From Paraburkholderia sprentiae WSM5005 (GTDB taxonomy: Bacteria; Pseudomonadota; Gammaproteobacteria; Burkholderiales; Burkholderiaceae), in contig NZ_CP017565.2 of assembly GCF_001865575.2 (NCBI RefSeq), positions 423,802 to 487,801 of the forward strand: DNA of 64,000 nucleotides. Direction: 5' to 3'. The translations under genes and the position numbers were made by a program. The notes beneath the pieces were generated by a model. It made no database searches. It was not told the DNA's origin and saw only the letters and a program-made list of their open reading frames with translations. Each line of letters opens with the position of its first letter. Position 1 is the stretch's first letter. Of the stretch, positions 35,185 to 44,924 are shown in pieces.

Positions 35185-37074
35185 TTACTGCATCCCGGCT
35201 AACGTGCCTGCGGTCCCCAGGCGGAGCATCGAGTTGTCCCCGTCCGCACAACTCCAGTTTGCAGCGTCTGCCGGTGATCCAGAACCTGAGTAATGTGCTT
35301 GTGCGGGGAAGGGACAAAGCGGCATGGTGCGCGACACAGGTTTTGTTGAGTCGTCGTCGGTATACTTCGTCGCGATAATGCTGTCGGGTGCCTGGCCGGT
35401 TCCTACCCAATTGTCCAGCGAAGCAAGTGCATCGTGCTGCGGGTCAAATGGAATTGTTGGAGAGAACTGTTGATACTGGCTTACGAAAGCGTTGGGACCA
35501 GCTCCGCCCTGACAATGATCCATGCCCGGGGCCAGGAAGAGTCGCACGTTTTTCTTCAGCGCCGCAAATCCCCCTTCCGCGGACGCAAGATTCTCATAGT
35601 ACGTGACCGTGTTGTTCGCATTCAGATAGGGATCGGTGAGACCGTGATACATGAACAGTTTTCCACCTTTTTGAATGAACGGTGCAAGAGCCGCCGGATC
35701 ATCCCACGTGCCATTGAGGAACGCGTTCTGGATCGCGCCCGTAGTCTGCGAGGGGAACGTGACATGGAATGTCGAAGGGTCCGCAGGATCCGAAAGCCCA
35801 AACGTCTGTCCGAGCGTCGTTCTTCCATCATATTTCGGGTCACCGTTGAAAACGATGTTCTTGAGCGTGTAGTTCGAAAACGCCCAGTCGTTGAACATCG
35901 TGAGGTAGGGTTGAGGACCGAACGGGTCGGGACCCGCAGCCGGCTGTGACGGGAAGGCGGCGGTGTCGGCTGCGTCCGCTAATGTACCCGGCGACCAACC
36001 CGCGGCAAGAACGGAGCCGGTCTGGTCGCGGGCAGCCGAGACGATCGCGGCCACACTATCGATCTGATCCGAGCTCAAGCACGAATCGCTTCCGGCAGCG
36101 CCTGCTGCACACATCGGGATGTCTTTGCGGGGATTGAAGTTGCACGCGTTTGGATTTTGTATCAGCCCATCTGTGACACCGTCAGCTGCATCGCAGGCAG
36201 TCGTCATAGCGGAGGCAACAAGTTTCATTTGCGCGCCTGATAACTGAGCACTCGTGCTGCGAAGCTGAACCAGTGCGCGCGTCATGGTGTTAGGATGATT
36301 CTTGCGCGGGTTATACGGTGCGCCCGCTACGATTCCGTCAAAGTCCAGTGGATACTTCGTTGCTTCGACCATCGCTTCGCGACCACCGTCCGAACAGCCC
36401 ATAAAATATGAACGCTTCACGGTCTGAACGTTGTATGCAGACGCCGTTGCATGCTGGCCAAGTACCGCCATTGTATGCACCGCGCGATGCAGATAATCCT
36501 GTACGGCATCGGTATTTTGCACACCTGGAGAACTTACGGCCCAACTACTGTCGGACTCGAGGGATGTTCCCGTTGCAGCAATGGAACCGTCTACATGACC
36601 GTCGTCGGTTTGCCAGACCGCAAAACCAGCGCGGAGATGAGCTGGATTGGGAGCTCCCGACTCGCCAACGTTTCCGCAGTTGCCACCGCATCCAATCTGG
36701 AGGTACTTGCCGTTCCACTTATCTGCAGCAGGAAATCCTGCTGCAAAATTTGCGGTCTTGCCGGTTACGGAATTGGTAACGAAGCTCCCGGTAACCAGAC
36801 AATAGGCGGGTGCACCATCGCCCAAGGCATTCTCAGCTAGCAGGTTGACCCCTCCTTTGGTCGCGCGGAATACTGCCGGCAGGCTCGTCCACAAATTTGG
36901 GATGTCCTTGACCGTGACGCCCGTCGGCATTGCTTTCTGCATGGTCGAGGTGGTGCACATTTCCGCTAACGTCGGCTGCTGCGGCGACGCAGTCTGTACA
37001 CCCCCCCCGTCGCCACACCCCGCCGTCATCAGCGAAACAGCTACGCTGGCTATCGCCGAAATCCTGACATTCAT
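35185..37074 (-). CDS. Tannase/feruloyl esterase-family alpha/beta hydrolase, exported
   Basis: The 629-residue product hydrolyses esters of aromatic acids such as gallate, ferulate or terephthalate derivatives. It starts with an export signal (MNVRISAIASVAVSLMTAGC; Cys20 may make it a lipoprotein, although the -3 position is not a classical lipobox). The nucleophile is Ser in YFMGCSDGGREAMVEATKYP, the acid Asp in MYHGLTDPYLN and the His in LAPGMDHCQGG. Many Cys suggest disulfides in the periplasm or outside. It stands alone, with the operator-like site at 37159-37184 about 85 bp upstream, the same type as before the acyl-CoA ligase. That would link release of an aromatic acid to its activation. 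Confidence 0.9.
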   Translation of the reverse strand: MNVRISAIASVAVSLMTAGCGDGGGVQTASPQQPTLAEMCTTSTMQKAMPTGVTVKDIPNLWTSLPAVFRATKGGVNLLAENALGDGAPAYCLVTGSFVTNSVTGKTANFAAGFPAADKWNGKYLQIGCGGNCGNVGESGAPNPAHLRAGFAVWQTDDGHVDGSIAATGTSLESDSSWAVSSPGVQNTDAVQDYLHRAVHTMAVLGQHATASAYNVQTVKRSYFMGCSDGGREAMVEATKYPLDFDGIVAGAPYNPRKNHPNTMTRALVQLRSTSAQLSGAQMKLVASAMTTACDAADGVTDGLIQNPNACNFNPRKDIPMCAAGAAGSDSCLSSDQIDSVAAIVSAARDQTGSVLAAGWSPGTLADAADTAAFPSQPAAGPDPFGPQPYLTMFNDWAFSNYTLKNIVFNGDPKYDGRTTLGQTFGLSDPADPSTFHVTFPSQTTGAIQNAFLNGTWDDPAALAPFIQKGGKLFMYHGLTDPYLNANNTVTYYENLASAEGGFAALKKNVRLFLAPGMDHCQGGAGPNAFVSQYQQFSPTIPFDPQHDALASLDNWVGTGQAPDSIIATKYTDDDSTKPVSRTMPLCPFPAQAHYSGSGSPADAANWSCADGDNSMLRLGTAGTLAGMQ

Positions 37075-37158
37075 TTGTGTCTCCGTGTCGTTTTATTACT
37101 TTCGATAAAGAGGGCAGTGCGGAAGCGCGGCAGGCGCCAGAAGCAAGCCAAAGCGATC

Positions 37159-37184
37159 TTAAGTGAATCTTGGTTTCAGTTAAC
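37159..37184. promoter_or_regulatory. Operator-like inverted repeat upstream of the esterase gene
   Basis: Arms TTAAGTGAATC and GTTTCAGTTAA, separated by three bases, match in nine of eleven pairs. The outer TTAAGT...TTAAC frame and 26-bp length equal those of the site at 33942-33967. Likely a shared TetR-family target. Confidence 0.5.
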
Positions 37185-38036
37185 GATATGTGTCATCGCG
37201 AAGGCTGTCAACCGCAACGGTGTCGGTGTTAATACCAAGCCCAAGCTGGCAGCTGGTCGGGCCGGATCGTCGCCATTGAATGTTTTTGTAAGCTTGCTAC
37301 CGACCAGATCCGTTTGCGGATCCGCCGTAACCGGACTTAAGACCGAATACGTCCGCGCCGGCTCGCCTCGAGATCGTTGAGTACGGCTCCCCGTCAAAGC
37401 TTGTGGAGAGCCAGGATCGTCCGCCGCCAACTGATGTTCAAGAGAATAGACGAGCGTCACTTCGGGAGACGACGTCTGCGATCGATGTGTACCGTGCGCT
37501 AGCGCGCCATGTCCGCCGGCATGTCGCACCCGACGGAAATCGATGGGTATCCCGGTTTATGGACTCGTGTGACCCACTCGAGATCGCCGAGCGCATTTGC
37601 TGTAGCAGTAGAGCACAGAAGGCATTTGTTGCCATGCTTTGGGCGCGCTCGGTCGAACCCGGCGTCGAACAACGATGCTGGCCGTACCGACTCCCCTCAC
37701 CCGGATTTAATGGCACCCTTGCAGCGATGGTGACGGCTGATTGTCAGCTCCGCGGCGCGGATGGTGCCGACAACAGGACGCGGCACTGGCTGGAATGCCA
37801 CGCAGCTCGCGTGAGCCTCGGAGTGCGCTGGCGCGACGCCTAGGCGCGTACCACCGCCGCTGCGCGCCTTGGACTTGCCAGATGGGACAACGGATCACCC
37901 GAGACATCGTGGAATGACAGTGCATGGCTCGCGCTCGTCTCGCCTTTTGGCGTTCGATTCGCGACGTCAAACTTTACAAACTGGTCAACGGAACCGCGTG
38001 CCAGCAAATCGCTGCGGAAGGCGGCAAACGTCGCGC
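37185..38036. other. Long stretch with no supported gene
   Basis: A 146-codon frame at 37403-37843 (+) has no domain, no Shine-Dalgarno and unusual composition, so I do not accept it. Before the integrase fragment the DNA at about 37900-38036 may hold the eroded 5' end of that gene, but no coherent frame can be followed. Confidence 0.4.
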
Positions 38037-38900
38037 GTGAGCAGGCGCGGCTGGATCGGCCCGGTGCGCCCGCGCACGTCACCGGACTGGCGGCCGTTTA
38101 ACGGCACCTTGTCGGCGCGGTCGGTCGCGCACGCGCTGTCGATTCTCGGCGCCCTGTTCCGCTGGCTGGTCGAACAGCGCTACGTGCTGGCCAATCCGTT
38201 TGCCGGCATCAGGGTGCGCGGCGGCAAGACGGCATCGGCGCTCGACGCGTCGCGCGCCTTTACCGACGGCGAATGGGCACTGCTTCGTACGATGGCCGAC
38301 GGGCTGGAATGGTCTCACGGCTGGACGGTTCCGGCCGCGCAGCGCTTGCGGTTCCTGCTCGATTTCGGCTTTGCGACGGGTTTGCGCGCGAGTGAGCTGG
38401 TGGGTGCGACGCTTGGCCACGTCGAGACGGACGCACGCGGCGAGCACTGGCTGCGCGTCACCGGCAAAGGCGGCAAGATAGCGCGGGTGGCGCTGCCGCC
38501 GCTCGCGTGGGACGCACTGGTCCGCTATCTGGCCGGGCGCCAGTCGCCGACAACTACGGCGCGCTGGCGGCCGAACACACCGGTCATCGGCAGCCTGGAA
38601 GCGGACAGTGACGCGGCCATCAGCAGTGTGCGGCTATGGAGCGTGCTCGAGCGCTTTCTCGTCCTTGCCGGCAGTGCGATCGAGACCGATCACCCGCCGC
38701 TCGCGGAGAAGCTGCGCCGCGCCAGCCCCCACTGGTTGCGGCACACCCACGCTACCTACGCGCTCGGTCACGGCGCCGAACTTACCACGGTGCGCGACAA
38801 CCTGCGGCACGCCTCGGTATCGACCACCTCGATCTACCTGCACAGTGACGAGGTTAAGCGCGCGCGGCAGATCAGTGAGGCGTTTACGACCCGGAAGTGA
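38037..38900 (+). pseudogene. Tyrosine recombinase/phage-type integrase, N-terminally truncated
   Basis: From about 38037 (GTG) the 287 residues hold the end of the core-binding domain (SVAHALSILGALFRWLVEQR) and a complete catalytic domain: Arg I in FATGLRASELVGATL, Lys in GKGGKIARVALPP, H-x-x-R in HWLRHTHATYALGHG, and Tyr in SVSTTSIYLHSDE. The open frame extends further left to 37869, but that sequence is not integrase-like, so the first 50-90 residues are missing or scrambled. It is unrelated in detail to the three RIT recombinases at 47-50 kb. No attachment site was recognised. Confidence 0.7.
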
Positions 38901-39114
38901 GCGCGACAACCTGCATGACCGACCGGCACGGTGGTTGACCGTTTCCTGATGACGGTTCGATCGCCGGTACAAACCGGCAAGCGGAGCGCGCAATCCTCCG
39001 CCCACTTTAGTGATGTCAGGCAGCCAGTGGCCCCATGCCGGCGACCATCGCTGGCATCATCGGAGCGATCGACAGCCTGCTCACTCGCCTACGAGATGAC
39101 GCCCGGAACCAGCC

Positions 39115-39384
39115 ATGGAGAAACCTGAATTCGAGCCGCAGATTCTGGCAAGTCGACAGGGTGTGTGGTTCTGGCTCGTCCGCGGAAACACCACCGTCGA
39201 ATGCATCGTCACGATTGCAGCGCTGGAGGCCCATTTCTGGCTTGAGCCGCGGGCCGAGGACGCCCGGATCCTGAGGATTTTCCGAGACGGGTACAGCCGC
39301 ATCCGCGCGATCGCCGAACGGAAGCTACTTGCGCATCGGTGCGTACGCCTGGAACTGACACCCGATGACTTCGAGCGCCCCTGA
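39115..39384 (+). CDS. DUF1488-family small protein
   Basis: The 89-residue protein has the DUF1488 pattern: a strand with GVWFWLVRGNTTVECIV, then TIAALEAHFWLEP and a C-terminal helix ILRIFRDGYSRIRAIAERKL. Proteins of this family are common in Burkholderiaceae, of unknown function, and usually 80-95 aa. It is monocistronic, between the integrase fragment and the IS6 element. Confidence 0.65.
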   Translation: MEKPEFEPQILASRQGVWFWLVRGNTTVECIVTIAALEAHFWLEPRAEDARILRIFRDGYSRIRAIAERKLLAHRCVRLELTPDDFERP

Positions 39385-39628
39385 GCAGCGCGGGTGAATC
39401 GGGCACGCTTCTCGAAGCATGAATAATCTGGCCGGCGGCGTATTTTCGTTGACGGTGAATCGCGAGCGTCAGGAACCCGTGACATGGCGGGAGGCGCCGC
39501 GCTCCCTACCGACGAACGACGCAAAGACGGCGCGCGGCAACGTGCAAGATCACGCGCTCGATGGCGTGCCGTCCAACGCACTGCTTTAAGTCCCGCTGCT
39601 TCGAGCAAAAAGGGTTCTGTTGCAGTAA

Positions 39629-40541
39629 GACGATGTTTCAAAAAGAGCTACGGCTACTGTTAACTCAAACGCAAAGCTGTTAACCTCGACCGTTGTGACG
39701 AGCGGAGCGAGGAGATGGCCAGGCAAATCATCGACGACGAATTGTGGGCATTGATCGAACCACTTCTACCGCCAGCAAGGCCGAGACGCTTCCGATATCC
39801 AGGGCGCAAGCCCGTGGCCAATCGGGCCGCGCTGACCGGGATACTGTTCGTGCTCAAAAGCGGCATTCGCTGGAGCGATCTGCCCGCCGAAATGGGCTGT
39901 GGATCGGGTATCAGTTGCTGGCGGCGCTTACGCGACTGGCAACAGGCCGGCGTCTGGGATCGGCTCCACGAGATCCTGCTCGCTAAGTTGCGTGCCGCCG
40001 ACCAGATCGACTTTTCTCGCGTCGTCATCGATTCCACTTCTGTTCGAGCGGTTGGGGCGGGCGAAAAACTGGACCGAACCCCACCGATCGTGCGCGACCC
40101 GGTTCCAAACATCACGTTGCCACCGACGCCAACGGTACGCCGCTCGCGGTCATCCTGACTGGCGCGAACCGCAACGACATCACGCAACTGCTTCCACTGG
40201 TCGATGCGATCCCGCCGGTTCGTGGCTTGCGCGGTCGACCACTTCGCAAGCCGGCCCGAACCTATGCGGATCGCGCTTACGACCACGACAAGTATCGCCG
40301 GCCCTTGCACGCTGCCGGCATCCCCACATCGATCGCCCGGCGCGGCGAACCCCATGGCAGCGGTCTGGGTAAGGTCCGTTGGGTCGTCGAGCGAACCAAT
40401 GCGTGGCTGCATGGATTTCGCCGCCTTCGTACTCGATATGAGCGTCGTGCCGACATCCATGAAGGGCTCCTTAAACTCGCCTGTTGCCTGATCTGCTGGC
40501 GAACACTTCAGCGCTCGGACGACTCTTTTTGAAACATTCTC
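39629..40541 (+). mobile_element. IS5-family element (IS427/IS1031 type) inside the IS6 element
   Basis: Terminal inverted repeats share ATGTTTCAAAAAGAG (39633 onward; reverse complement at the right end, about 40523-40537). The trinucleotide TAA flanks both sides (39626-39628 and 40542-40544), a target duplication of the length seen in IS5-group elements. The element is 913 bp and carries one transposase gene in two frames. It lies 17 bp inside the left end of the IS6 element, so it inserted later. Confidence 0.85.
39715..40532 (+). CDS. IS5-family transposase made from two frames (programmed frameshift)
   Basis: The first frame (39715-40158) has the N-terminal IS5 domain: IIDDELWALIEPLLPPARPR, KSGIRWSDLPAEMGCGSG and the first catalytic Asp in VVIDSTSVRAVGAG. 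The second frame (to 40532) has PLAVILTGANRNDITQLLPL, the second Asp region ADRAYDHDKYRRPL and the Glu in RWVVERTNAWLHGFRR. IS427-group elements are known to join such orfA and orfB by ribosomal frameshifting, so the split is probably normal. With intact ends and target duplication the element may still move. Confidence 0.85.
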
Positions 40542-40592
40542 TAAGGCCGGTCCGCTATGATGTGCGGAACGACACGAACGACTGAAAGCTCG

Positions 40593-41295
40593 ATGAAGAC
40601 GATGAATCCGGCGGTGGCCGGAGTGCTCAAACGCCTGCACTATCCGCTCGACGTGATTCTGACTTGCGTGCGCTGGTACGTGGCCTATCCGCTGAGCCTA
40701 CGGCACCTTGAAGACATGATGGCTGAGCGCGGCGTTTCGGTCGATCATTCGACGGTGCACCGCTGGGCCATCAAGCTGTTGCCGGTGCTGGAGAAAGCGT
40801 TTCGCCGCCGCAAGCGGCCGGTGGGTAAGAGCTGGCGGATGGACGAGACGTACATCCGCGTCAAGGGGGAATGGCGGTATCTTTACCGGGCCGTCGACAA
40901 GGACGGCAACACCATTGACTTTCTGCTACGCGCCCATCGGGACAAGACTGCGGCCCGGCGTTACTTTGAGAAGTCGATCGCCCAGAACGGTGTACCCGAG
41001 ACGGTAACCATAGACAAAAGCGGCGCCAATCTCGCCGCGCTCGAAGCAATCAATGCCGATCGTGAAGCGCCCATCAAGATCCGCCAGTCCAAATATCTCA
41101 ATAACCTGGTCGAGCAGGATCATCGGGGCGATCAAGCGACGAACGCGGCCCATGCTGGGGTTCAAGACCTTTCGCTGTGCCCGGACCCTTCTGGGCGGCA
41201 TTGAGATTATGCACATGATCACCAAAGGACAGATGAAATGTGCTCGCGGAACCCACCTGTCCGCCGCTGATCAATTCTACGAGCTCGCGATATAA
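40593..41295 (+). pseudogene. IS6-family transposase, frameshifted near the C-terminus
   Basis: ATG 40593 starts MKTMNPAVAGVLKRLHYPLD. The HTH part (LSLRHLEDMMAERGVSVDHS) and the DDE domain (SWRMDETYIRVKGEW, Asp2 in VTIDKSGANLAALEAI, Glu in LVEQDHR) are clear. At 41126-41129 the DNA has GGGG where the sense needs one G fewer. The reading then leaves frame, while the true C-terminus (RRTRPMLGFKTFRCARTLL and onward to 41295) is present in another frame. A one-base insertion thus inactivates the last quarter. Confidence 0.8.
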
Positions 41296-41350
41296 GCAGT
41301 ACTTCGCATATCGATCTCGCTCGCTCTTTGAGCCTTACTGTGACAAAGCC

Positions 41351-41639
41351 TTTTTTAGTGCCCTTAGTTGTATTTCAGACCACGCATAAGCCGTCGTGGT
41401 CAGCGCTCGCATTTTTCATCGAGGCATTCCCCAGATATTTGGTGTTTTTCTTTTGTGGTGTGCTATGTGCCCGCATGTCGCCGGTCAGAATTTTGCGGAT
41501 TAGCCAGTTGTATCGCGGGTTGGTATGTATTGCAGGCGCCTCCAGGTACGCGGTATTGGCGGGCATTAGATGGCTCGTCGTACTTTCGGCATGTTGCGGC
41601 ATCAGGGCCGCCACGGCGGCGTAATACACTGCACTACTC
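41351..41639. other. Gene-free stretch right of the IS6 element
   Basis: AT-richer than its surroundings with no supported frame. It may contain the terminator region of the convergent small membrane protein gene, but no clear hairpin was recognised. Confidence 0.35.
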
Positions 41640-41894
41640 CTATCGGCTGGCAACCGGACCGCTCTTCGGCGGCATGAAGGCCCGAACCAGGCAGTAGATA
41701 CCCGCGATGCCGACAAGCACGTAGACTATGCGCGTGGGTACCGTTCCGCTGCCGAAGATGGCAGCCACAACGTCCAACTGGAGGAGCCCGATCGGGCCCC
41801 AGTTGAGCGCGCCGATGATGACGAGTGTGCCCGCGATCCAGTCCAAAGGTGTGCGATGAACCTGAGCGGTGCCGAGCGATGGTGTTGTGGCCAT
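41640..41894 (-). CDS. DUF378 small membrane protein
   Basis: The 84-residue protein has two transmembrane helices (WIAGTLVIIGALNWGPIGLL and IVYVLVGIAGIYCLVRAFM) and the DUF378 hallmark GALNWG. ATG 41894 is chosen over an ATG six codons upstream because GGAGG lies seven bases before it. The function of DUF378 is unknown. It diverges from the RsbQ-like gene. Confidence 0.75.
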   Translation of the reverse strand: MATTPSLGTAQVHRTPLDWIAGTLVIIGALNWGPIGLLQLDVVAAIFGSGTVPTRIVYVLVGIAGIYCLVRAFMPPKSGPVASR

Positions 41895-42213
41895 GACTAC
41901 CTCCGTTTGCATGCGACGTTACAATCGACCGCTCTGATGAGACGGTGCTCTCTTTTAGCAATGGATGTGCCGCCGGCCGCGTTTCGCTTTCCTAAGCGCA
42001 TCGTCGCCTGGCCCGGTCGCGCTCGGAGGGCGACGTTGCATGAGTGCAGGCGAGCCGTCCAATGTCGGCCGGGCTCGCGATCGGTCCTGTCAATAAACCG
42101 TCGCCGACCGTCTCGCGATCCGGAAAATGTTAGGGATGCCGCGGCTGTCATGTGTAGGCCGTCCGTCCCTTCGTCCGACCGTTGCGCCATTCCTGTTCTT
42201 GTACGGAGCATAA
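41895..42213. other. Divergent intergenic region
   Basis: 319 bp between the DUF378 gene and the hydrolase/kinase operon, which must hold both promoters. No confident -10/-35 pair, operator or RNA motif was seen. Confidence 0.4.
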
Positions 42214-43017
42214 GTGAATATTCATCAACGCAATAATGTGAATGTCATTGGTGAGGGCGCTGCGACCATGGTTTTCGCCCATGGGTTTGGCTGTGACCAG
42301 AACATGTGGCGTCGCCTTGTTCCAACGTTCAGCGCACGTTTCAGAATCGTGCTCTTCGACCTCGTGGGGTGCGGCCGCTCGGACCTGAGCGCGTACGACC
42401 GCAAAAAGTACGGCTCGCTCTATGGTTATTCGGCCGACGTCCTGGAGATAATCAGCGACGTGGCTGCAGAGCCTGTCATCTTCGTGGGCCACTCGGTGAG
42501 CGCAATGATCGGTCTGCTGGCAGAGATCGAGGCGCCAGAGCGGTTCGCTGGCCAGATCATGGTCGCGCCCTCGCCGTCGTATATCAACGATTGCGATTAC
42601 ATTGGCGGCTTCACCCGCAGCGATATCGACGAACTGCTGGAGGCGCTGGACAGCAATTACCTCGGATGGTCCAGTACGATGGCGCCCGCCATCATGGGCG
42701 CGCCGGATCAGCCCGAACTCCGCGAGGAACTGACCAACAGCTTCTGCCGCACCGATCCGGAAATCGCGTCGCATTTTGCGCGCGTCACGTTTCTATCGGA
42801 CCATCGCAACGATCTCGATAAAACAGACAGGCCGGCCCTGCTGCTTCAATGTAGCGATGATCTGATTGCGCCGCGCTCAGTTGGGGACTACATGCACCGG
42901 ACGATGCGCAACAGCACCCTGAGGGTCATCGAGAACGTCGGCCACTGCCCGCATCTGAGCGCGCCTGGCGCCAGTATTGACGCGATGGAAGAATTCCTCC
43001 TGAACCTGGACTGCTGA
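42214..43017 (+). CDS. RsbQ-like alpha/beta hydrolase
   Basis: The 267-residue protein starts at GTG 42214 behind GGAG. It shows the RsbQ/KAI2/D14 pattern: oxyanion strand MVFAHGFGCDQNMWR, FDLVGCGRSDLSAYDR, nucleophile S94 in VFVGHSVSAMIG-type elbow (VGHSVSAM), Asp in LLQCSDDLIAP and His in VGHCPHLSAPG. In Bacillus RsbQ works with the PAS-phosphatase RsbP to sense energy stress, probably by handling a small hydrophobic ligand. Here the gene is followed after two bases by a PAS histidine kinase, which supports a ligand-delivery partnership in which the kinase replaces RsbP. Confidence 0.85.
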   Translation: MNIHQRNNVNVIGEGAATMVFAHGFGCDQNMWRRLVPTFSARFRIVLFDLVGCGRSDLSAYDRKKYGSLYGYSADVLEIISDVAAEPVIFVGHSVSAMIGLLAEIEAPERFAGQIMVAPSPSYINDCDYIGGFTRSDIDELLEALDSNYLGWSSTMAPAIMGAPDQPELREELTNSFCRTDPEIASHFARVTFLSDHRNDLDKTDRPALLLQCSDDLIAPRSVGDYMHRTMRNSTLRVIENVGHCPHLSAPGASIDAMEEFLLNLDC

Positions 43018-43019
43018 AC

Positions 43020-44609
43020 GTGAACGGCTCTCATGACAAGCTGCCATCGTGGCAGGAGCTGCTTCAATACGCGCCCTGCGGGCTGCTGGTGAGCGACCCT
43101 GATGGTACGATCCGGCTGGCCAATGAGACCTTCTGCAGCTGGACGGGGTACCGGCAGGACGAACTGGTCGACCGGCGCCGCATCCAGGAGCTGCTGACGG
43201 TCGGGGGCCGGCTGTTCCACCACACGCACTGGCTTCCGCTGATGCAGATGCAGGGGTCCGCGGCAGAGGTGAAATTCGACGTGGTCCACCGCGATGGTCA
43301 CCGCGTACCCATGCTATTCAACGCGGTTAGCCGCAAGGCTGGATCGCTTGTGTTTCACGAACTGGCAGTGGTCGTCGTGCATGACCGGCATAAATACGAG
43401 CAGGAGCTGCTGCTGGCGCGCCAACACGCTCAGTCGGCGCTTGCGGAACAGCAAAAAGCGCAGCAGGAGCTGGCACGCAGTCGCGACGAGCTTGCGCAGG
43501 CGGATCGCCGCAAAGACGAGTTTCTTGCCACGCTCGGGCATGAACTGCGAAATCCGCTGTCCTCCATGCACAACGTCCTCGCGATTCTGGGCCAGCAGTC
43601 TTCCGGCGACCCACACCTGGACGGTCTGCACGGCATTCTCACTCGCCAGGTGGGCTATTTGACGCGCCTGGTGGGCGACCTGCTTGACGTGTCACGCATC
43701 GCTCAGGGAAAGCTGGAACTGCGCAGGGAGCATACCGAACTTGCAGATGTCGTGCGTAACGCCGTGGAACTGGCCCGCTCTCCCATAGACACGGCAGCGC
43801 AGACGCTGACGGTTACGTTACCTGCGGAGCCGGTCTGCCTCGATGCAGATCCGGTCAGGCTCACGCAGGTGATGCTTAACCTGCTGCATAACGCGAGCAA
43901 ATACACACCACATGGCGGTCGCATTTCGTTAGGGGTGAGCCGTGAGAATGACCGCGCCATGGTCTGCGTTCGTGATTCCGGCGTTGGGATCGCGCCTGAA
44001 CACCTCGGTACTGTGTTCAACATGTTCTCGCAGGTGGCCGCTTCGGAAAAGCGCTCGCAGGGCGGGCTCGGCATCGGCCTGGCGCTGGCGCGCGGTCTCG
44101 TTATCCTGCACGGCGGCACGGTTGAAGCCCGCAGCGAGGGGACCGGACAGGGCAGCGAGTTCGTGGTTCATCTCCCGGTATCGAATGTGGCTTCATCGAC
44201 CGGAACAGTGCCTTCTGTCCATGAATCGCCGGCACGCATGACCGGTCGTCGCATCATCGTCGTGGATGACAACCAGGACGCGGCGGAAAGCCTTGCCATG
44301 CTGCTCGCGCTGGACGGGCATGAAGTTCGCACGGCGGGCGACGGTCTGACCGGTTTGCAGCTTGCACAGGAATTTTGCCCCCAGGCTGTCCTGCTTGATA
44401 TCGGACTACCGGGAATCGATGGCTACGAGGTTGCCCGGCGTATCCGGCGGCAACCTTGGGGAAAACAGTTGCTGCTGGTTGCAGTGTCCGGCTGGGGCCA
44501 GGAAAGCGACAGACAGGCGGCCGCCGATGCCGGCTTTGATCATCATCTGATCAAGCCCGTCAACCTCGACGAACTGACGACGGTTCTGTCCGGTCAACCA
44601 ACACCCTGA
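43020..44609 (+). CDS. PAS hybrid histidine kinase with C-terminal receiver
   Basis: The product has 529 residues from GTG 43020. Domains: PAS (about 12-125; LLQYAPCGLLVSDPDGTIRL, ANETFCSWTGYRQDEL), a coiled-coil linker (126-162), HisKA with H174 (FLATLGHELRNPLSSMH), HATPase_c (VMLNLLHNASKYTPHGGRI, VRDSGVGIAPEHLGTV, GGLGIGLALARGLV) and a receiver domain from 407 with phospho-acceptor D460 (AVLLDIGLPGIDGYE). There are no membrane segments, so sensing is cytosolic. Two bases separate it from the RsbQ-like gene. Output must pass through another protein, since no DNA-binding domain is fused. The partner is not visible. Confidence 0.9.
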   Translation: MNGSHDKLPSWQELLQYAPCGLLVSDPDGTIRLANETFCSWTGYRQDELVDRRRIQELLTVGGRLFHHTHWLPLMQMQGSAAEVKFDVVHRDGHRVPMLFNAVSRKAGSLVFHELAVVVVHDRHKYEQELLLARQHAQSALAEQQKAQQELARSRDELAQADRRKDEFLATLGHELRNPLSSMHNVLAILGQQSSGDPHLDGLHGILTRQVGYLTRLVGDLLDVSRIAQGKLELRREHTELADVVRNAVELARSPIDTAAQTLTVTLPAEPVCLDADPVRLTQVMLNLLHNASKYTPHGGRISLGVSRENDRAMVCVRDSGVGIAPEHLGTVFNMFSQVAASEKRSQGGLGIGLALARGLVILHGGTVEARSEGTGQGSEFVVHLPVSNVASSTGTVPSVHESPARMTGRRIIVVDDNQDAAESLAMLLALDGHEVRTAGDGLTGLQLAQEFCPQAVLLDIGLPGIDGYEVARRIRRQPWGKQLLLVAVSGWGQESDRQAAADAGFDHHLIKPVNLDELTTVLSGQPTP

Positions 44610-44924
44610 CGAACGCGTTTCACTTAACGTCCTGATGCAGCCGACGAGCTCGTCGATGAATTGAGTGGGCAGCCGTCGAGCTCCGCACGGGTAGCATGCC
44701 TGCTCGGGTCGATCGCCCGGTGTGGTCGACGATGGCCATTGTTCCGGTACGGGGGATCTTGCCGCAGCGTGCGAGTAGCCGAAGGCATTGCAGTGCGGCA
44801 CGATGTCAGGTGCGACAGCCCGGTCGCCGCGGCAAGGATCGCATTCTCGTTGCCGTTCCGAGAAGCACATGCGGCGAAGCATAGCTAATTGAATCAGGCG
44901 CTGCGCTTGCGTATGTTTTGATAC
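44610..44924. other. Gene-free stretch
   Basis: Only short frames on both strands. No terminator hairpin with U-tract recognised after the kinase gene. Confidence 0.35.

Larger units (their letters stand above)
39612..41350 (+). mobile_element. IS6-family element, split by an IS5 insertion
   Basis: The left terminal repeat GGTTCTGTTGCAGTAA starts at 39612 and continues, after removing the IS5 copy at 39629-40541, as GGCCGG. The right end (41334-41350) reads inward as GGCTTTGTCACAGTAAGG. These ends pair as an imperfect inverted repeat. The transposase gene at 40593-41295 lies between them. No 8-bp target duplication was recognised. Related ends or gene pieces occur at 26794 and 12013-12321. 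Confidence 0.7.

Noticed and set aside
37403..37843. 146-codon frame before the integrase fragment
   Set aside because: No ribosome binding site, no domain, atypical composition.
39715..40532. IS5 transposase as a pseudogene because of its two frames
   Set aside because: This IS5 subgroup normally uses a programmed frameshift, and ends plus target duplication are intact.
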